A stretch of DNA of 18,973 nucleotides, taken from NCBI GenBank assembly GCA_910588215.1, contig CAJUQJ010000060.1:1-18973 (forward strand), in the 5' to 3' direction. Shown here piece after piece: positions 1-6,827 of this stretch. Each line of letters begins with the position of its first letter. Position 1 is the stretch's first letter. The notes below the pieces were generated by a model. It had not been told where the DNA came from. It did not search any database and saw only the letters and a program-made list of their open reading frames with translations. This DNA is from an uncultured Lachnospiraceae bacterium. GTDB lineage: Bacteria > Bacillota > Clostridia > Lachnospirales > Lachnospiraceae. A program made the translations under genes and the position numbers.

Positions 1-551
1 TCTGCTGCGTTGCAAGTTGGATGCCCCGTCAGCTTGCTGCGGGGTATTTGACTATTTTCAATTGAAATGTATCCGGCAGTCTTTTGCTCCAGATTTTCTA
101 TGCCGGTGTACAGTTTGGACATAAGCGCAAAAAGCGTTGCGATTTCCTGGTCGTTGTAGACTTCAAAAAGGTATTTTAGTTGCTCTTGATATTCAGAAAA
201 ATCGTTCTGAAAATAAGCATTTACCTTTTTCGTGGGACAGATGCATAAGGCTCTTGGGTCCAGGGGGCTTTGCCTAATGGTAATGAAGCCCTTTTTCAGT
301 AACGCATCGGCCAGTTTCTTGATATTCTGCCTTGAACAGCCAAGCAGCTCTCCTAATTGTGTAAAGGTCAGTGGTTCGCTGGCATGCCTGGCGATCGACA
401 ATAGCATAAATTGCTTGAGCGATATCTGGGGGATGTTCTTGTCAAAAAGTGTCTGCAGTCTGTTCCCGGCAATGAACAATGTGCTGAAAACAGCTTTCAT
501 TTGGTTCTCTTTGGTGTCTGAAAATCTTGAGATCAGATCGTCTGTGTTCAT
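1..551 (-). CDS. MarR-family transcriptional regulator (3' end cut by window edge)
   Basis: The leftward frame is open from an ATG at 551 to the window edge, giving 183 codons with no stop. The protein starts MNTDDLISRFSDTKENQ and carries a winged-helix core: a helix with SLKQFMLLSIARH, then the recognition region FTQLGELLGCSRQNIKKLADAL at about residues 64-85, then a wing-like KKGFITI...DPRALCI. This order and the DPRA wing are characteristic of MarR proteins, which are usually dimeric repressors answering small ligands. The last visible 40 residues go beyond the usual MarR length of about 140-160, so a C-terminal extension is likely. A good ribosome site (AAGGGGAT) lies just upstream of the start. 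The gene has its own promoter with a palindrome in the leader, which suggests autoregulation. Its ligand and targets cannot be read from the sequence. Confidence 0.8.
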   Translation of the reverse strand, partial: MNTDDLISRFSDTKENQMKAVFSTLFIAGNRLQTLFDKNIPQISLKQFMLLSIARHASEPLTFTQLGELLGCSRQNIKKLADALLKKGFITIRQSPLDPRALCICPTKKVNAYFQNDFSEYQEQLKYLFEVYNDQEIATLFALMSKLYTGIENLEQKTAGYISIENSQIPRSKLTGHPTCNAA

Positions 552-563
552 AAGATCCCCTTT

Positions 564-580
564 CAACAGGTAACTTGTTG
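564..580. promoter_or_regulatory. Palindromic operator in the marR leader
   Basis: The 17 bases CAACAGGTAACTTGTTG form a palindrome with only one mismatched pair around a central A. They lie between the leftward -10 box and the ribosome site of the MarR gene, where a bound dimer would block transcription. MarR dimers typically bind palindromes of this size; autoregulation is an inference. Confidence 0.6.
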
Positions 581-589
581 CGTATATGT

Positions 590-618
590 ATTGTATCAGC
601 AGAGATATTATTAGTCAA
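590..618 (-). promoter_or_regulatory. Sigma-A-type promoter for the marR gene
   Basis: On the minus strand TTGACT (613-618) is followed after exactly 17 bases by TACAAT (590-595). It points at the MarR start 39 bases further on. Confidence 0.7.
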
Positions 619-703
619 GTACGATGCAGCTGGATGCGCCTGCCATTATTATAGTGCTGCTTCAGACGTGCTTTCACTCGATTCCAAACGCAACAGTACT
701 ACA

Positions 704-823
704 AAGGCTTTAGGGAAGGCAACCGGTTCCGGTAAGACGTTTACCATGGCCAATATCATCCAGCAGCTGCAGAGGACCATGTTGGTAATAGCACACAATA
801 AGACATTGACCGGACAGATCAGA
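704..823 (+). pseudogene. uvrB: uvrB core fragment (remnant)
   Basis: About 40 codons read ATGSGKTFTMANIIQ, then LVIAHNKTL and GQI. This closely matches the Walker A region and the following strand of excinuclease subunit UvrB (family pattern GVTGSGKTFTMAN, LVIAHNKTLAAQL). Neither the UvrB N-terminus before it nor the other roughly 600 residues after it are present, and the frame ends at 865. UvrB is the damage-verifying helicase-like subunit of nucleotide excision repair, so this piece cannot function. It is a relic of recombination or deletion; whether a complete uvrB exists elsewhere cannot be seen here. Confidence 0.7.
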
Positions 824-839
824 GGAAATAAAGGAGTGC

Positions 840-977
840 ATGGAAGATTTTGCGTCTGCCTGTAAGAAGCATGCTTACATTCAGGGTTATGCGGACTGCG
901 TGCAGGTATTGTACCACATGGGGCTTCTGAAGGAGAACGAAGGGCTGAAATGGACGGAAAAAGTAGATGTTCGTTAA
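840..977 (+). CDS. 45-codon small ORF, probable C-terminal remnant
   Basis: An ATG at 840 opens a frame of 45 residues starting MEDFASACKKHAYIQGYADC and ending KWTEKVDVR. It is hydrophilic and probably helical with no membrane segment. AAGGAG precedes the ATG by only three bases, too close for a good ribosome site, so this may be the tail of a longer lost protein. The family is not recognised. It follows the uvrB fragment in a different frame, which supports reading 600-1000 as debris. Confidence 0.35.
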   Translation: MEDFASACKKHAYIQGYADCVQVLYHMGLLKENEGLKWTEKVDVR

Positions 978-1030
978 AAGGATACTTAATGACATTTGCG
1001 GCGTCCAGAATACACTTCACAACAAACAGG

Positions 1031-1059
1031 TTGTTTGAATGATTTAGACAGACTATAAT
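1031..1059 (+). promoter_or_regulatory. Promoter for the lipoprotein gene
   Basis: TTGTTT (1031-1036) and a perfect TATAAT (1054-1059) are separated by 17 bases. The -35 box lies in a short inverted repeat, AACAA (1021-1025) and TTGTT (1031-1035). Confidence 0.6.
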
Positions 1060-1086
1060 AGCTGTTGTTTCTATAAACAATAGATT

Positions 1087-1109
1087 ATAGGCTTTGTTGC
1101 CAAACCTAT
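1087..1109 (+). promoter_or_regulatory. Hairpin in the lipoprotein mRNA leader
   Basis: ATAGG-c-TTTG pairs with CAAA-CCTAT around a TTGC loop: nine pairs with one bulge. A wider pair ACAATAG (1077-1083) / CTATTGT (1106-1112) is an alternative. It lies about 14 bases before the ribosome site, so it could affect mRNA stability or translation. Confidence 0.4.
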
Positions 1110-1134
1110 TGTCAAGAATAATAAGGAGGCATTT

Positions 1135-1692
1135 ATGAAACTGAAAAAGGCGATGATATTATTAAGTGCTGTCTGTATATTGAGCGCAATGATTGCAGGA
1201 TGCGGTTCCGGTTCTGAATCTGCTGCTAAAACAGAAGAAACTCAGGCAAAGGAAGTAGTATCGGAGGAATTAAATAATACATCATTAAAAGAGAGTGATG
1301 GCAACACGGAAGAGCCACAGGAAAATACAGCAGGAAAATGGCAGGTTTTAGAGTCGGATGTTGCCTCTGCTGTCGATGCGGATTTCCTGGGTAAGGTTTG
1401 GAAGATGGAAGAGGACTCATTTTTCATTGCCGAGAGGAAAGTGAAAATTTTTGATGATGGTTCCAAAGTATACAGTGCTCCAAGTTCCGATGCGGATATT
1501 CCCGATTCTCAGTTGATTCATGTAGTTTTTGAAGAAGATACTCGTTTTTATTTGAAAGACACTGATGATAATGAAGAAGGTCATGGGAACAAAGAAGCCG
1601 GATTTCAGGACTTGAAAGAGCATATGTTCGTTGAAATGAAAGGCAGCTTTATAAATGATGAATTCCATGCTACAGAAATACGATTCTTTTAA
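1135..1692 (+). CDS. Hypothetical secreted lipoprotein
   Basis: This 185-residue protein begins with a lipoprotein signal peptide: basic MKLKK, a hydrophobic stretch to residue 22, and lipobox IAGC with the lipidated Cys at 23. A low-complexity acidic linker (residues 24-65, rich in S, E, T, A, K) is followed by a probable small beta-rich domain (about 70-185). The start is fixed by AAGGAGG six bases before the ATG at 1135. The mature protein would be anchored outside the membrane. No enzyme motif is visible and the family is not recognised. Directly downstream lies a second, decayed lipoprotein of similar plan, so the locus probably once carried tandem paralogues. Confidence 0.75.
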   Translation: MKLKKAMILLSAVCILSAMIAGCGSGSESAAKTEETQAKEVVSEELNNTSLKESDGNTEEPQENTAGKWQVLESDVASAVDADFLGKVWKMEEDSFFIAERKVKIFDDGSKVYSAPSSDADIPDSQLIHVVFEEDTRFYLKDTDDNEEGHGNKEAGFQDLKEHMFVEMKGSFINDEFHATEIRFF

Positions 1693-1710
1693 AAAGTAAA
1701 GAGAAAGATT

Positions 1711-2084
1711 ATGAAAAGAAAATGTATTCTTAATATTTATGATAGTTTTGGTAATGGGGATGACTGCTTGCTCATCCGAATCAAAATAGGATGCGGTATT
1801 AGTGGAGACTGATTCCCAACAGGAAACGGATCAGAAAGAAACCGCAGATACGAAAGCTGCTGAAGCAGAAACGAATCTTGTGGAACTGTCAAAGTCGGAC
1901 ATATTTTTCTACGGAGAATGCACAGATATTGGAAGTATTTTCCGCAGAAAATGCACAGGCAGCAGAAGGAAATTTTCTGATTGCCATGGGTGATAAGGTA
2001 GAGATCAGCTACCGTGGACTGATTGATTTTGATGAAGAGCATCCAAGTGAAGCTGTAAAAATTGCTGTGATCACAGTTGAATAA
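1711..2084 (+). pseudogene. Decayed lipoprotein gene (frameshifts and internal stop)
   Basis: The reading starts at ATG 1711 as MKRKCIL. A one-base shift near 1721-1735 then leads into a frame coding a hydrophobic stretch and lipobox MTAC followed by SSESK, ended by a TAG at 1788-1790. The same frame continues as DAVLVETDSQQETDQ with a charged linker. A second shift near 1920-1940 moves to the frame reading SAENAQAAEGNFLIAMGDKV and ending at TAA 2082-2084. Read together this is a lipoprotein of about 120 residues with signal, linker and a small C-terminal domain, laid out like the intact gene upstream. Three independent lesions mean it is not expressed as such. Confidence 0.7.
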
Positions 2085-2161
2085 ATTTGCTGATACAGAG
2101 AATATGTACAAAACCAGATTTTAATATCTAGATAGCATGACCCTGGTATTATAGCATATAC

Positions 2162-2195
2162 AAAGATCCCGTCGCTAAGGCAATGGGATTTTTGT
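2162..2195 (+). terminator. Rho-independent terminator after the lipoprotein region
   Basis: AUCCCGU pairs with AUGGGAU, with an inner GC/GC step and a UAAG loop, followed by TTTTT. It separates the lipoprotein region from the GntR operon. Confidence 0.7.
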
Positions 2196-2202
2196 TATAC
2201 TC

Positions 2203-2231
2203 TTGACAGCTGTCCCGAGGTGTCTTATACT
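2203..2231 (+). promoter_or_regulatory. Promoter of the GntR/ABC operon
   Basis: A consensus TTGACA (2203-2208), a 17-base spacer and TATACT (2226-2231) give a near-ideal sigma-A promoter. The -10 box lies inside the left arm of the palindrome at 2222-2260. Confidence 0.8.
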
Positions 2232-2260
2232 GTATTTGTATATATAATACAGTATAAGAC
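2222..2260. promoter_or_regulatory. Long palindromic operator of the GntR regulator
   Basis: The arms GTCTTATACTGTATT (2222-2236) and AATACAGTATAAGAC (2246-2260) are perfect 15-base inverted repeats around a 9-base AT-rich centre. The left arm covers the -10 box, so a bound regulator would shut the promoter. YtrA-type GntR repressors are known to act on such sites in front of their own ABC operons; the assignment here rests on position and symmetry. Confidence 0.75.
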
Positions 2261-2277
2261 GGAAGGGTGGTGGTGTT

Positions 2278-2652
2278 TTGGAGATTGTTGTAAGTAATAA
2301 GGCAAGTCGTCCTCTGTATGAGCAGATTGTGTCGCAGATAAAAGCGCAGATTATGAGTGGCGATTTGAAATCCGGAGAAACGCTTCCCTCTATCCGCTCC
2401 CTTGCAAAATCTCTGCAGATCAGTGTTCTGACCGTGCAGAAGGCATATGACGTCCTACAGGAGGATGGCTTTATTGAAACGACAGCCGGGAAAGGCTGCT
2501 ATGTATCTGCCAGGAATCAGGACTTCTATTTGGAAGAACAGCACAAAAAGATAGAGGGTTTTTTCAACGATGCGATAGAAATTGCCCGTATGAGCGGAAT
2601 ATCGCTTGATAAATTAGTCAGCTTATTAACATTATTGTACGAGGAGGATTAG
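2278..2652 (+). CDS. GntR-family regulator, YtrA subfamily
   Basis: This 124-residue protein has an N-terminal GntR winged helix: SRPLYEQIVSQIKAQIMSGD (residues 10-29), then LPSIRSLAKSLQISVLTVQ and AYDVLQEDGFIET with the wing GKGCYV. Only about 45 residues follow, a short helical tail, which is the mark of the YtrA subfamily (no ligand domain of the FadR/HutC type). The start is a TTG at 2278, ten bases after GGAAGGG. No ATG lies near, and family members typically begin MEI(I/V)xSN. The stop overlaps the ribosome site of the following ATPase gene, so the three genes are one operon. It probably represses that operon through the palindrome at 2222-2260 until an envelope or drug signal is sensed. 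Confidence 0.88.
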   Translation: MEIVVSNKASRPLYEQIVSQIKAQIMSGDLKSGETLPSIRSLAKSLQISVLTVQKAYDVLQEDGFIETTAGKGCYVSARNQDFYLEEQHKKIEGFFNDAIEIARMSGISLDKLVSLLTLLYEED

Positions 2653-2654
2653 CG

Positions 2655-3506
2655 ATGACAAACGCTTTCATGGTATCAGGGCTTACCAAAACTTATCAGG
2701 ATTTTGTTTTGGATCACATTTCGTTTACTGTTCCCAGCGGCTCCATTGTCGGACTGATTGGAGAAAATGGCGCAGGAAAAAGCACGACAATCAATGCGGC
2801 TTTAGGTCTGATTCAAAAGGAAGACGGTGTTGTCTCTATTTTGGACAGCGAGGAACTGGACAGGGATGTCAAAGAGCAGATCGGCGTCGTGTTCGATGGC
2901 AGCAATTACCCGGAAATCCTTTCTCCAAAGAAATTGAACCGGGTTATGAAGAACATTTACAGGACATGGGACGAACAGGCTTATCTGCATCTGCTGAAAC
3001 AGTTTTCCCTGCCAGCCGATAAGCAGATCAAACAGTTTTCAAAAGGGATGAAGATGAAGCTGGCAATTTCCGTTGCATTTTCCCATCATTCCAGGCTGTT
3101 GGTCCTGGATGAAGCCACCAGCGGCCTGGACCCGGTTGCCCGGGATGATATTCTGGATATGCTGCTGGATTTCGTGCAGGACGAAGAACATTCCATTCTG
3201 GTATCTTCCCACATTACCAGTGACTTAGAGAAGATTGCCGATTATATCGTATTTATTCATGAAGGGAAAGTGGTTTTTGAGAAACCCAAAGACGAACTGA
3301 CCGAGGGGTATGGCATCCTTAAGTGCGGTGCGGCGCAGTTTGATGCGCTGGATAAATCCGATATCATCTCGTACCGTAAAATGGACTATGAATGGCAGAT
3401 ACTGGTTTCAGACCGGGAGAGGATGCAGAAAAAGTATCCGAAAGCCCTGGTTGTCCCGGCAACGATTGATGAAATTATGCTTCTTTATGTAAAGGGGGAA
3501 AAGTGA
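2655..3506 (+). CDS. ABC transporter ATP-binding protein
   Basis: This 283-residue nucleotide-binding subunit would power the membrane partner encoded next. Visible motifs in order: Walker A GENGAGKST (36-44), a short signature FSKGM (128-132, the degenerate form common in drug and antimicrobial-peptide exporters), Walker B LLVLDE (148-153), D-loop SGLD (156-159) and the switch His in SSHI (His186). The last 70 residues after the core form the usual C-terminal extension. GAGGAGG precedes the ATG by seven bases and lies inside the end of the GntR gene. It overlaps the permease gene by one base, so translation is coupled. The substrate is unknown; GntR-ABC sets of this kind usually respond to cell-envelope-active compounds. 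Confidence 0.92.
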   Translation: MTNAFMVSGLTKTYQDFVLDHISFTVPSGSIVGLIGENGAGKSTTINAALGLIQKEDGVVSILDSEELDRDVKEQIGVVFDGSNYPEILSPKKLNRVMKNIYRTWDEQAYLHLLKQFSLPADKQIKQFSKGMKMKLAISVAFSHHSRLLVLDEATSGLDPVARDDILDMLLDFVQDEEHSILVSSHITSDLEKIADYIVFIHEGKVVFEKPKDELTEGYGILKCGAAQFDALDKSDIISYRKMDYEWQILVSDRERMQKKYPKALVVPATIDEIMLLYVKGEK

Positions 3507-4135
3507 TGAAAGGTGTATTGGTGAAAGATCTTTATATTGCCAGGAGCAATATTCTCGTAACAATCGTCAGTCTGGTTGTTTTGGGTTTTGGGCTATCCTT
3601 TTTGCTGGAAACAAGCGCACTTCTGGTACTGGCTCCGGTTGCCGCCACAACAGCAGTATTTATCAGTATTACCAGTGATGCGGCTTCCAAGTGGAACAAA
3701 AATGTCATTACTATGCCGGTATCAAGGAACCAGATCATTGGTGAGAAGTTTTTGTTTTACATCCTGCTTGCCGTATTAGGGATGCTGACAGCGCTGGTCC
3801 CCTGTGCCGTCATTGCCTGTTTCGGTATGGATATCACGCTTCGCTCTCTGTTACTGTATGGCTCTATCGGGATGAGCGCTACTCTGTTGGCAGGCGGCAT
3901 CAGTCTGCCGTGCGCGTATTTGTTTGATCCGGAGAAATCGCAGATTGTCTTTATGATGTCATTTATGGCGGGGACAGGGATTATTACGGGGCTTGTTCTT
4001 CTTATCAATTTGGTATTTCCTGTAAAGGAGAATATCCTTCTGGCTTTCCATATTGTACTTATCATTTCTGTTATCTGGTTTTTTATCTCATACCGGATTG
4101 CGGTAAAGGTATACAAGAAACGGGATATTAGCTGA
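3506..4135 (+). CDS. ABC-2 type transporter permease
   Basis: This 209-residue integral membrane protein has about six hydrophobic segments (near residues 15-33, 36-56, 80-104, 115-135, 142-165 and 173-195). A short cytoplasmic N-terminus reads MKGVLVKDLYIARSN, the usual opening of ABC-2 permeases paired with YtrA-type ATPases. ATG 3506 is preferred because GGGGG (3494-3498) lies seven bases upstream; a GTG at 3503 would add one residue. It shares one base with the ATPase stop. It would form the membrane channel of the exporter, probably with two ATPase copies and two permease copies. Nothing in the sequence gives the substrate. Confidence 0.85.
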   Translation: MKGVLVKDLYIARSNILVTIVSLVVLGFGLSFLLETSALLVLAPVAATTAVFISITSDAASKWNKNVITMPVSRNQIIGEKFLFYILLAVLGMLTALVPCAVIACFGMDITLRSLLLYGSIGMSATLLAGGISLPCAYLFDPEKSQIVFMMSFMAGTGIITGLVLLINLVFPVKENILLAFHIVLIISVIWFFISYRIAVKVYKKRDIS

Positions 4136-4156
4136 TGAATATAGGATGAAAGAGGT

Positions 4157-4189
4157 GGGATGCAGGCAACGATGCATCCCGTTGTTCGT
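4157..4189 (+). terminator. Hairpin after the ABC operon, probable weak terminator
   Basis: GGGATGCA (4157-4164) and TGCATCCC (4173-4180) are perfect 8-base arms around GGCAACGA, followed by the T-rich but interrupted GTTGTTCGTT. Position 20 bases after the permease stop favours termination. Confidence 0.5.
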
Positions 4190-4197
4190 TCCCGCGA

Positions 4198-4241
4198 GCA
4201 ATGAGCCAAGTACCGTGCTTGCACGAGTATTTGACTCATGC
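4198..4241. repeat. Long imperfect hairpin (REP-like)
   Basis: GCAATGAGCCAAGTACCGTGC and GCACGAGTATTTGACTCATGC fold over a TT loop with two bulges, one mismatch and one G-U pair: about 19 pairs. No T-run follows, so it is not an ordinary terminator. It resembles a small dispersed palindromic element, but no second copy is seen in this window. Confidence 0.45.
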
Positions 4242-4281
4242 AATAGAAGGCTCACCAAGCGTGGGGCGTCCGATGAGGCGG

Positions 4282-4505
4282 CGCTGAAAGACCTGCCGGA
4301 GTTTGCCCGTGTGGGCGAATACTATCTGGTGGGGCAGGAACATTCCAAGCAGGGATACAACGCCTCCTATGTGTACTGCGACAGCGGCATGATGTATATT
4401 GCCCGCAGGCAGATGGAGCTGGTAAAAGGAGAACTCCCGATACAGGCGAATGAAGTTAGCGTTAGCAAGAAGAATGTGCTTGTGTATTCGGTGAGCGGCG
4501 AATGA
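4282..4505 (+). pseudogene. Fragment of an FtsX/MacB-type ABC permease extracellular domain
   Basis: The open frame ending at TGA 4503-4505 reads LKDLPEFARVGEYYLVGQEH, then YNASYVYCDSGMMYIA and ELVKGELPIQANEVSVSK. The string 'xxGxLPxxxNEVxxS' is typical of the extracellular MacB-like domain of FtsX-family ABC permeases. No start with a ribosome site fits it, no membrane segments are present, and the frame ends shortly after the motif. Only about 75 residues remain of a protein that normally exceeds 400. It lies directly before a LytTR/GHKL pair, a frequent neighbour of such transporters, so the transporter once served by that two-component system may have been deleted. Confidence 0.5.
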
Positions 4506-4509
4506 CGAT

Positions 4510-4528
4510 CATGAATCAAAGATTCATG
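4510..4528. promoter_or_regulatory. Palindrome upstream of the response regulator gene
   Basis: CATGAATC (4510-4517) and GATTCATG (4521-4528) are perfect 8-base arms around AAA. A TATAAT follows at 4530-4535, but it is so close to the ribosome site (4541) that it would give almost no leader, and no matching -35 box is seen. The palindrome could be an operator or an mRNA hairpin. Confidence 0.4.
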
Positions 4529-4552
4529 GTATAATGACGAGGAGGTGGCGCA

Positions 4553-5257
4553 TTGATCAATATTGCAATCTGTGATGATGAAAAACATATGTCCGATCAT
4601 ATAAGGGCTTTTGTCTCCGATTTTTTTCGTAAAAAGAACAGGGAGATCTATTTTCGGACATTTTCAAGTGGCGAAGAACTGCTAAGCTACGACGGGCAGA
4701 TCGACATATTGTTTCTGGATATCCAGATGAAGGGTATGGACGGCATGGAAACGGCAAGGAAGATGAGGGCTTCTAGGTTCCGGGGATTCCTGATCTTTAT
4801 CACGGTACTGAAAGAGATGGTATTCCAGTCTTTCGAGGTGCAGGCCTACGATTATCTGGTCAAGCCGGTGGATGAAAAACAGTTTGGGAAGACCATGGAG
4901 CGCCTCTTTGCTTCTATGCAAAACGCCAGCGAAGACAGCCTGCTGGTGCAAAAGGGATATGAGGGGCGCATAATCCGGGAGGATGAGATTGTTTTTTGCG
5001 AGATCATAGACCGGAAAATATATCTGAATCTGACATCAGGAGAGGTTGTTGATTATTATGAGCGGATCGAAAATCTGGAATCTAAGCTGGACAGTCATTT
5101 TTTCCGGTGTCACAGGAGTTATCTCATCAACCTGAAGCATTTAAAAGGATATAAGAACGGAACTGCTTATATGGATAACGGCAAAGAAGTTCCCGTATCG
5201 CGGCTGCGGAGTAAGGAGTTTTCCGGTGTCGTTCTGCAGTATATGAAGAATATGTAA
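4553..5257 (+). CDS. LytTR-family response regulator
   Basis: This 234-residue DNA-binding response regulator has a receiver domain (1-120) with the acidic pair Asp8-Asp9, the phosphoacceptor Asp56 in LFLDIQMKGMDG, Thr84 and Lys104 in YLVKPV. A LytTR domain follows (about 135-232) with FCEIIDRKIYL, then HFFRCHRSYLINL and the closing VPVSRLRSKEF. The start is TTG 4553, seven bases after GGAGG; no ATG is available before the conserved INIAICDDE opening. Family members (AgrA, ComE, VirR) activate promoters through direct repeats, often for peptide, bacteriocin or transporter genes. The sensor kinase gene begins six bases after its stop, so the two form a pair. Confidence 0.93.
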   Translation: MINIAICDDEKHMSDHIRAFVSDFFRKKNREIYFRTFSSGEELLSYDGQIDILFLDIQMKGMDGMETARKMRASRFRGFLIFITVLKEMVFQSFEVQAYDYLVKPVDEKQFGKTMERLFASMQNASEDSLLVQKGYEGRIIREDEIVFCEIIDRKIYLNLTSGEVVDYYERIENLESKLDSHFFRCHRSYLINLKHLKGYKNGTAYMDNGKEVPVSRLRSKEFSGVVLQYMKNM

Positions 5258-5263
5258 GGGATA

Positions 5264-6655
5264 ATGCATATGGGGCGTAACATGGCTGAGTATTTAGATT
5301 TTTTCAATATATACATTATAGGCGTGATTGAAACATCTTTCCGGATTTATTTTCTAGCAAAAATCCTGAAAAAGAAAATATGGCCTCCTTTTTATTTTCT
5401 GTTTGCAGTATGCGCAGTGATTGTATGCGAGTTTATTCCAGGCAGCACGATTGTTGGTTTTGTGGTGTTTGTTTTATTGACTTCGATATGTGGGACTTTT
5501 GCCTGCCATGCGAATTTTAAGGCTTCCCTTCTGTATGCGACTCTGACAACGGAAATCATGTTGCTCTGCAGCGGAATCGTGAACTCACTGATGAGCCTTC
5601 CATACCCATGGCTGCCTGCTTTTTTTCATGAGACAGGCAATATTGCGGCCATGCTGATCTGCGAGGCGGCGTCCTTTTTGCTGAGTGGGTTTTGCTATTA
5701 TATCGTATACCGCTATTTTTCCCGGGATGATCTTTATCCCGTGGATGCCCTGTGTCCTGCGGATGCTCCTGATACCACAATGGGAATGCAGCAGATGTTT
5801 CTGATTTTTGTTCCGATCCTGATGATATTTATTATGAGTAACTATATCAATGCGATAGAATATGACATCCAGTTTGAGATCCTGGCGGACAAAGGACCTG
5901 CGGGACACTTTTTCAGTCATGGGCAGATGCTGGCCATGTATTTTCTGGGACTTGCCAGCCTGTTCTGCATCCTGTTTTCCTATAAGAAACAGCAGCAGAA
6001 TTTTCGCCTCGGCACGGAATTATCACTGTTGGAGCAACAGGAACATTCCCTGAACCAGTATGTGGAGGAAGCGAAAACCCGTTACGATGAAACAAAGTCT
6101 TTTCGCCACGACATTAGGAACCACATCGCAGTGGTAACAAAGCTCCTGCAGAATGGGAAACTGGAGGAAGCCGTAACCTATATGGAGGATCTGGGCGATA
6201 TGGCGGAAAAGATGTCTTTCCCCTGCAGTACTAACAACCCGGTCGTGGATATTCTGGTGGGGAACAAACTGGGGATTGCAAAAAGCATGGGGATAGATGT
6301 GGACTGTTCCCTCCTTCTGCCATATCCTTGTGGTATCAGAGATATTGATATCTGTATTGTCCTGTCAAATGCACTGGATAATGCAATCCATGCAGTAAAA
6401 AATCTGGGCGCCAGCGTAGAAAAATATATCCGTACGTCCGGGCGGATTCAGGGGGATTTCCTAATGATGGAAATTCAGAACAGCTTTCATGGGAAAGGCG
6501 CGTTCAAAAAAGGGACTGGTCTGTCGAATGTAAAAAAAGTGACTGAAAAATATGGCGGCGCCATGAGTATAGAGATACAGGAGAATGTATTTGTCCTCCA
6601 TGTGCTGCTGATCATTCCACAGCATCCAGAAAGCAGCACACAACAAATGGATTAA
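5264..6655 (+). CDS. GHKL-type sensor histidine kinase (AgrC-like)
   Basis: This 463-residue membrane kinase has an N-terminal half with about six hydrophobic segments (residues 12-35, 43-58, 61-80, 88-110, 125-150 and 175-195, plus one near 222-240). A coiled linker leads to the H-box SFRHDIRNHIAVV with phosphoacceptor His282. The ATPase follows, with N-box NALDNAIHA (369-377) and G-box KGTGLSNV (416-423). This is the HATPase_c_5/AgrC architecture, where the membrane half usually senses a peptide. ATG 5264, 5270 and 5282 are all possible; AAGGG (5256-5260) best serves 5270, so the first two residues are uncertain. No agrD- or agrB-like gene is visible nearby, so the signal is unknown. A strong terminator follows at 6761. 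Confidence 0.9.
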   Translation: MHMGRNMAEYLDFFNIYIIGVIETSFRIYFLAKILKKKIWPPFYFLFAVCAVIVCEFIPGSTIVGFVVFVLLTSICGTFACHANFKASLLYATLTTEIMLLCSGIVNSLMSLPYPWLPAFFHETGNIAAMLICEAASFLLSGFCYYIVYRYFSRDDLYPVDALCPADAPDTTMGMQQMFLIFVPILMIFIMSNYINAIEYDIQFEILADKGPAGHFFSHGQMLAMYFLGLASLFCILFSYKKQQQNFRLGTELSLLEQQEHSLNQYVEEAKTRYDETKSFRHDIRNHIAVVTKLLQNGKLEEAVTYMEDLGDMAEKMSFPCSTNNPVVDILVGNKLGIAKSMGIDVDCSLLLPYPCGIRDIDICIVLSNALDNAIHAVKNLGASVEKYIRTSGRIQGDFLMMEIQNSFHGKGAFKKGTGLSNVKKVTEKYGGAMSIEIQENVFVLHVLLIIPQHPESSTQQMD

Positions 6656-6760
6656 AATGTTACTTTCTACAGCCGAACAAAGAAAAAGGAAGCTGCCTGT
6701 GGCGGGAAGTGGCTGCATTCTGTATCAGAATAAAATAGACTTAAACTTTTAGTTTGTATC

Positions 6761-6806
6761 AATACCGGGAGACAGTGGCAAATGCGCACTGTTTTCCGGT
6801 ATTTTT
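6761..6806 (+). terminator. Strong terminator of the two-component operon
   Basis: A 17-pair stem with two G-U pairs (6761-6777 with 6787-6803; outer arm AATACCGG) encloses a 9-base loop and runs into TTTTT. Confidence 0.85.
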
Positions 6807-6827
6807 AGAATTGCGGCATTATTCATG

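Noticed and set aside
649..1080. A 143-codon leftward open frame
   Set aside because: No ribosome site, unlikely composition, and it lies opposite the recognisable uvrB fragment and the lipoprotein promoter.
3757..4239. A 160-codon leftward open frame opposite the ABC permease
   Set aside because: It mirrors a clear coding gene, has no ribosome site and resembles no known family.
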